Below are positions 62,683-64,000 of a stretch of 64,000 bases of DNA, piece after piece. How positions within the stretch are numbered: the stretch's first letter is position 1; each line of letters opens with the position of its first letter. The notes below the pieces were generated by a model that searched no databases, was not told the origin of the DNA, and saw nothing but the letters and a program-made list of their open reading frames with translations. This stretch comes from Clostridiaceae bacterium (lineage in GTDB: Bacteria > Bacillota > Clostridia > Saccharofermentanales > Saccharofermentanaceae), in NCBI GenBank assembly GCA_012523365.1, contig JAAYIQ010000002.1:1-64000 (forward strand). The letters are read 5' to 3'. Both the position numbers and the translations under genes were made by a program.

Positions 62683-63375
62683 ATGACACGTGTAAAACTG
62701 TGCGGATTAAGAAGACCGCAGGATGCGGACATCATGAATGCCTGTCATCCGGATTATGTCGGTTTCGTTTTCGCGTCTTCCCGCAGGCAGGTCAGCGCTG
62801 CGGAAGCCAAGGAAATCGCCGGCCGTTTAGATCCGGATATCCGGAGAGTCGGCGTGTTTGCCGGCAACCCGCCGGATGAGGTCGCGCGAGTCGCCGCAGA
62901 GGTCGGGCTTTTTGCCGTCCAACTGCACTTCGATACGACACCGGAGTATTTTTCAGGCCTTAAAGTCGAGCTTCGCGCGAGAGCCGGTGAGGGGATCGAA
63001 ATATGGCAGCGGATCGCCGTGCCGGACACGGCCGGGAGTGCGGCGGATATCCTGACCCGAACGGTCGGCTACCCGCCGCTTTCTTCCTTTGATGCCTTGC
63101 TTTTCGATGTGGTTGTGAGCGGGAAAGACGGCGGATCGGGCGTTCCGTTCCCGTGGAAGATCGGGAAAGCCGCTTTGGAAGCGTTGCGCCCGTTGCGGCA
63201 GAGAATCATTGTTGCGGGCGGAATCAACGCCCGGAACGTCCGCGAGGCGATTCAAGTTTTCTCGCCCTATGCCGTAGACGCATCGGGCTCTCTTGAAACC
63301 GACGGATACAAAGACCGCGATAAGGTCGAGGAGTTCATCCGCGCCGTACGCGAGAGGAGAGACGGAAATGAATAA
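62683..63375 (+). CDS. trpF: Phosphoribosylanthranilate isomerase
   Basis: 230 residues. VKLCGLRRPQDADI with the catalytic Cys, YVGFVFASSRRQVS, LLFDVVVSG with the catalytic Asp, GGSGVPFPW and IIVAGGINARNVREAI are TrpF landmarks of the (beta/alpha)8 barrel. About 25 residues longer than usual, mainly in the GEGIEIWQRIAVPDTAGSAADIL region. No other trp gene is near, so trpF is orphaned here. It shares a transcript with pgi, and its end overlaps the next gene by 8 bases. Confidence 0.93.
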   Translation: MTRVKLCGLRRPQDADIMNACHPDYVGFVFASSRRQVSAAEAKEIAGRLDPDIRRVGVFAGNPPDEVARVAAEVGLFAVQLHFDTTPEYFSGLKVELRARAGEGIEIWQRIAVPDTAGSAADILTRTVGYPPLSSFDALLFDVVVSGKDGGSGVPFPWKIGKAALEALRPLRQRIIVAGGINARNVREAIQVFSPYAVDASGSLETDGYKDRDKVEEFIRAVRERRDGNE

Positions 63376-64000
63376 AATGCATACCAACCGAATCGAACGC
63401 GCCGATCTTCTTCGCGTCGAGAATCCCGCACGATATGTCGGCGGGGAGAGAGGTGCGGTTGTTAAGTCGGAAGTGCTGTCTCAGATTCAGGAGGCGGGAC
63501 GCACCGATTATGTGCGTTTCGCGTACTGTTTTCCGGATATTTATGAGATCGGAATGAGCAATCTGGCTTTGGTCATTCTCTATCATCTGCTGAATGAGAT
63601 TCCTTACGTCTATTGTGAACGAGCGTTCTCGCCGTGGAAGGATATGGACGCGATTATGCGGGATCGAAATATTCCGTTGAGCTCACTGGAGACCCGGACA
63701 CCTCTTTCGGAATTTGATGTCGTCGGGTTCTCCCTTCAGTACGAAATGTGCTATACCAACGTATTACAGATGCTGGATCTTTCGGGAATCCCGTTTTTTT
63801 CGAGCGACCGGAAAGAAGACGACCCGATTGTCATTGCGGGCGGTCCCGTTGTCTACAATGCCGAACCGGTCGCTGATTTTTTTGACATGATCGTGATCGG
63901 CGAGGCGGAAGATGTGCTTGCCGAAATGATGGAGTTGATTCGGGATTATAAGCGATCGAGAAATACCGTAACCCCGATGTCCCGCCGCGAACTTCTTTTG
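63368..64000 (+). CDS. TIGR03960-type B12-binding-like radical SAM protein, N-terminal part
   Basis: 211 codons from ATG at 63368 to the window end without a stop; absent from the ORF track because it is truncated. GAGAGGAGAG lies upstream. The start RIERADLLRVENPARYVGGERGAVVK and CFPDIYEIGMSNLALVILYHLLN, CERAFSPWKDMDAIM, LSEFDVVGFSLQYEMCYTNVLQML and IVIAGGPVVYNAEPVADFFDMIVIGEAE match the N-terminal (cobalamin-binding-like) part of the TIGR03960 family. The CxxxCxxC iron-sulfur motif should lie beyond the window. The family usually sits beside TIGR03936, RNase G and rplU; here the rplU operon lies ~6 kb away. Confidence 0.88.
   Translation, partial: MNKMHTNRIERADLLRVENPARYVGGERGAVVKSEVLSQIQEAGRTDYVRFAYCFPDIYEIGMSNLALVILYHLLNEIPYVYCERAFSPWKDMDAIMRDRNIPLSSLETRTPLSEFDVVGFSLQYEMCYTNVLQMLDLSGIPFFSSDRKEDDPIVIAGGPVVYNAEPVADFFDMIVIGEAEDVLAEMMELIRDYKRSRNTVTPMSRRELLL

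Noticed and set aside
61305-62735. 476-residue minus-strand ORF
   Set aside because: It is the antisense shadow of pgi, with no family resemblance and no ribosome binding site; pgi has every expected motif.

Overview
The window reads as chromosomal DNA of a low-to-mid GC member of the Bacillota, most likely class Clostridia. Supporting gene families are SpoVG, the Prp protease next to an L27 with a cleavable N-terminus, a YtrA-type GntR/ABC operon, DUF951, DUF1836, DUF4364 and DUF4173 proteins, zinc-binding L31 and S18, and rubredoxin with a flavo-diiron protein (an anaerobe's oxygen/NO defence). No phage, IS element, transposase, CRISPR array or integrase was seen. Genus cannot be told from the sequence.

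Layout. 1-5.1 kb (minus strand): two ABC exporter operons, one with a membrane-anchored accessory protein and one controlled by a GntR/YtrA-like regulator whose promoter overlaps an inverted repeat. 5.2-7.4 kb: a cytidylate-kinase-like/nuclease-like fusion protein coupled to a degenerate hypoxanthine phosphoribosyltransferase, facing a strong candidate for a large (about 500 nt) structured non-coding RNA on the minus strand. 7.6-25 kb: accessory and envelope genes: YjbQ, MscS channel, lipoproteins, serine hydrolase, clostripain-like protease, an E2-like acyltransferase without its catalytic histidine, a DUF2975/HTH/DUF4173 cassette, an NlpC/P60 hydrolase, a VOC protein with a Pro/Glu repeat tail, a mucin-like surface protein, tRNA-Thr and a cytoplasmic alpha-amylase. 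25-34 kb: leuS, HAD phosphatase, TraX-like protein, MreB, and a MacB-type ABC/FtsX exporter.

34-50 kb is the information-processing core: rho, rpmE, a DUF1385 protein split into two genes, prmC, DUF951, DUF1836, prfA, a Sua5-phosphatase fusion, then rpsF-ssb-rpsR, rplI-dnaB-tilS-hpt-ftsH. 50-64 kb: murC, a lipoprotein, spoVG, a large membrane protein, a LacI regulator, rplU-prp-rpmA-obgE, rubredoxin, fprA, DUF4364, pgi, trpF and the start of a TIGR03960-type radical SAM protein.

The least conventional elements are the large RNA candidate (6853-7352), the adjacent kinase-nuclease/degenerate-Hpt pair, the natural split of DUF1385, the Sua5-LMW phosphatase fusion and the structured rplI leader. 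All functional calls rest on reading motifs by eye; no homology search or folding program was run. Several start codons in the ORF track were moved downstream to the best ribosome binding site, and rubredoxin plus two genes cut by the window ends were added because the track omits them.
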